This document shows, piece after piece, positions 63,375 to 64,000 of a stretch of DNA of 64,000 bases. The notes beneath the pieces were generated by a model that saw only the letters and a list, made by a program, of their open reading frames with translations, was not told the origin of the DNA and made no database searches. The position numbers and the translations under genes were made by a program. The stretch's first letter is position 1. Each line of letters starts with the position of its first letter. The DNA is from Halorhabdus sp. CBA1104 (lineage in GTDB: Archaea > Halobacteriota > Halobacteria > Halobacteriales > Haloarculaceae), in the NCBI RefSeq assembly GCF_009690625.1, contig NZ_CP033878.1:62001-126000 (forward strand), written 5' to 3'.

Positions 63375-64000
63375 TCGACCAGCTGCTCGCCCGGCAGCCG
63401 ACGATCCGGTCGGTCCGGACCGCGATCGACGCAGGGTTGCGTCGGATCCGGTCGGGCCCGCTGAAAGTCACGCTCGGGGGTGCGATCGTCGCCGTACTGG
63501 GCGTCGTTGCGATCGTGGGGCCGCTGGTGACGCCCTACGATCCGGCGGCCCAGGCCCTTCGTGACCGGCTGGCAGCGCCGTCGCTGGCACACCCGCTGGG
63601 GACCGACGAACTCGGGCGCGACGTCGCAACGCGGCTGGTTTACGGGGCTCGTATTTCGCTTGGAGTCGCCGTCCTCGTGACGGCGATCCGGCTGGTCGTC
63701 GGGACGGTCGTCGGGCTGGTTGCGGGCTTTGCCGGCGGCCTCGTCGACGCCGCCGTCATGCGGCTCGTCGACATCCAATTGGCCTTCCCGGGGCTCATTC
63801 TGGCGCTCGTCGTCGCCGGCATTCTCGGTCCCGGGCTGACAAGTATCGTCCTCGCGATCTCGGTCGTCGGCTGGGCCTCGTATGCCCGGGTCGTTCGGGG
63901 CAGTGTCCTCTCGGTGAAGCACAACGCCTACGTGCAGTCCTCGAAGCTGTATGGAACCCCTCGCTGGCGCATCGCCGGCCGACACCTGCTGCCGAACGTG
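63371..64000 (+). CDS. NikC/DppC-type ABC transporter permease, 3' end outside window
   Basis: Partial permease (210 residues in the window) with GTG start at 63371 overlapping the B gene stop. The N-terminal helix LGGAIVAVLGVVAIVGPLV is followed by HPLGTDELGRDVATRLVYG, typical of the C permeases, and several helices. The window ends inside the EAA loop (YGTPRWRIAGRHLLPN). The binding protein and ATPases, if linked, must lie beyond the window. Confidence 0.88.
   Translation, partial: MIDQLLARQPTIRSVRTAIDAGLRRIRSGPLKVTLGGAIVAVLGVVAIVGPLVTPYDPAAQALRDRLAAPSLAHPLGTDELGRDVATRLVYGARISLGVAVLVTAIRLVVGTVVGLVAGFAGGLVDAAVMRLVDIQLAFPGLILALVVAGILGPGLTSIVLAISVVGWASYARVVRGSVLSVKHNAYVQSSKLYGTPRWRIAGRHLLPNV

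Noticed and set aside
1-64000. CRISPR arrays, insertion sequences, rRNA
   Set aside because: No regularly spaced repeats, transposase motifs or conserved rRNA segments were seen on either strand.

Overview
The window is chromosomal DNA of a halophilic archaeon (class Halobacteria). The base composition is GC-rich, the proteins are very acidic, and archaeal or haloarchaeal hallmarks are present: an A-type ATP synthase operon, SAMP2, RfcS, archaeal-type AlaRS, a HalX response regulator, a haloarchaeal pilin, Tat-exported lipoproteins, and many TATA-like boxes about 30 nt upstream of start codons, as expected for leaderless transcripts. The genus cannot be fixed from the sequence alone. I see no transposase, CRISPR array or rRNA; one tRNA gene (Val, GAC) is present. 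LAYOUT. 1-6045 (minus): atpH-I-K-E-C-F-A, with atpA cut by the window edge. 6178-12578: a SAM methyltransferase, a pilin, a secreted protein divergent from a membrane-anchored winged-helix regulator, a polyprenyl diphosphate synthase, a CoA-disulfide-reductase-like flavoprotein and a 55-residue ferredoxin. 12763-18210 (minus): small conserved genes, an ABC-2 exporter pair and an aldo/keto reductase. 18200-25407 (minus): a complete oligopeptide-type ABC importer (binding protein, B, C, D, F). 25901-25975: tRNA-Val. 26114-37087: an MFS permease, a GNAT enzyme, a three-cysteine ferredoxin, a cyclophilin, a HalX regulator, a KaiC-like ATPase with a small acidic partner, a PHP phosphoesterase, a glutamine amidotransferase, an alpha/beta hydrolase without its nucleophile, and a DICT-domain protein. 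37295-49064: alaS, a soluble PAS-MCP transducer, rfcS, SAMP2 overlapping a GNAT gene, membrane proteins, a UvrD-like helicase, and a head-to-head RNA ligase/RNA ligase partner pair. 49259-64000: proton-translocating transhydrogenase (three genes), a PrsW-like protease, a renalase-like flavoprotein, pdxT, cydAB, hisE, a seven-bladed propeller lipoprotein, an ASCH protein, a NOG1-like GTPase, and a GNAT gene followed by NikB/NikC-like permeases behind a NikR-like dyad; the last permease runs off the window. HOW THEY WORK TOGETHER. The bioenergetic genes (ATP synthase, transhydrogenase, cytochrome bd, the prenyl synthase and possibly the quinone-type methyltransferase) suit a respiring organism that also meets low oxygen. 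MAIN POINTS FOR A SECOND LOOK. (1) The binding protein of the peptide importer is circularly permuted: its C-terminal lobe lies before its N-terminal lobe. (2) Three genes (atpA, the D-type ATPase, the MFS permease) are each broken by the apparent loss of one base in a short G/C run, which looks more like sequencing error than biology. (3) The NikBC-like operon carries a 28-bp GTATTA-N16-TAATAC dyad. (4) The 3' end of hisE is repeated downstream of itself as a diverged copy. (5) An alpha/beta hydrolase has Gly in place of the nucleophilic Ser.
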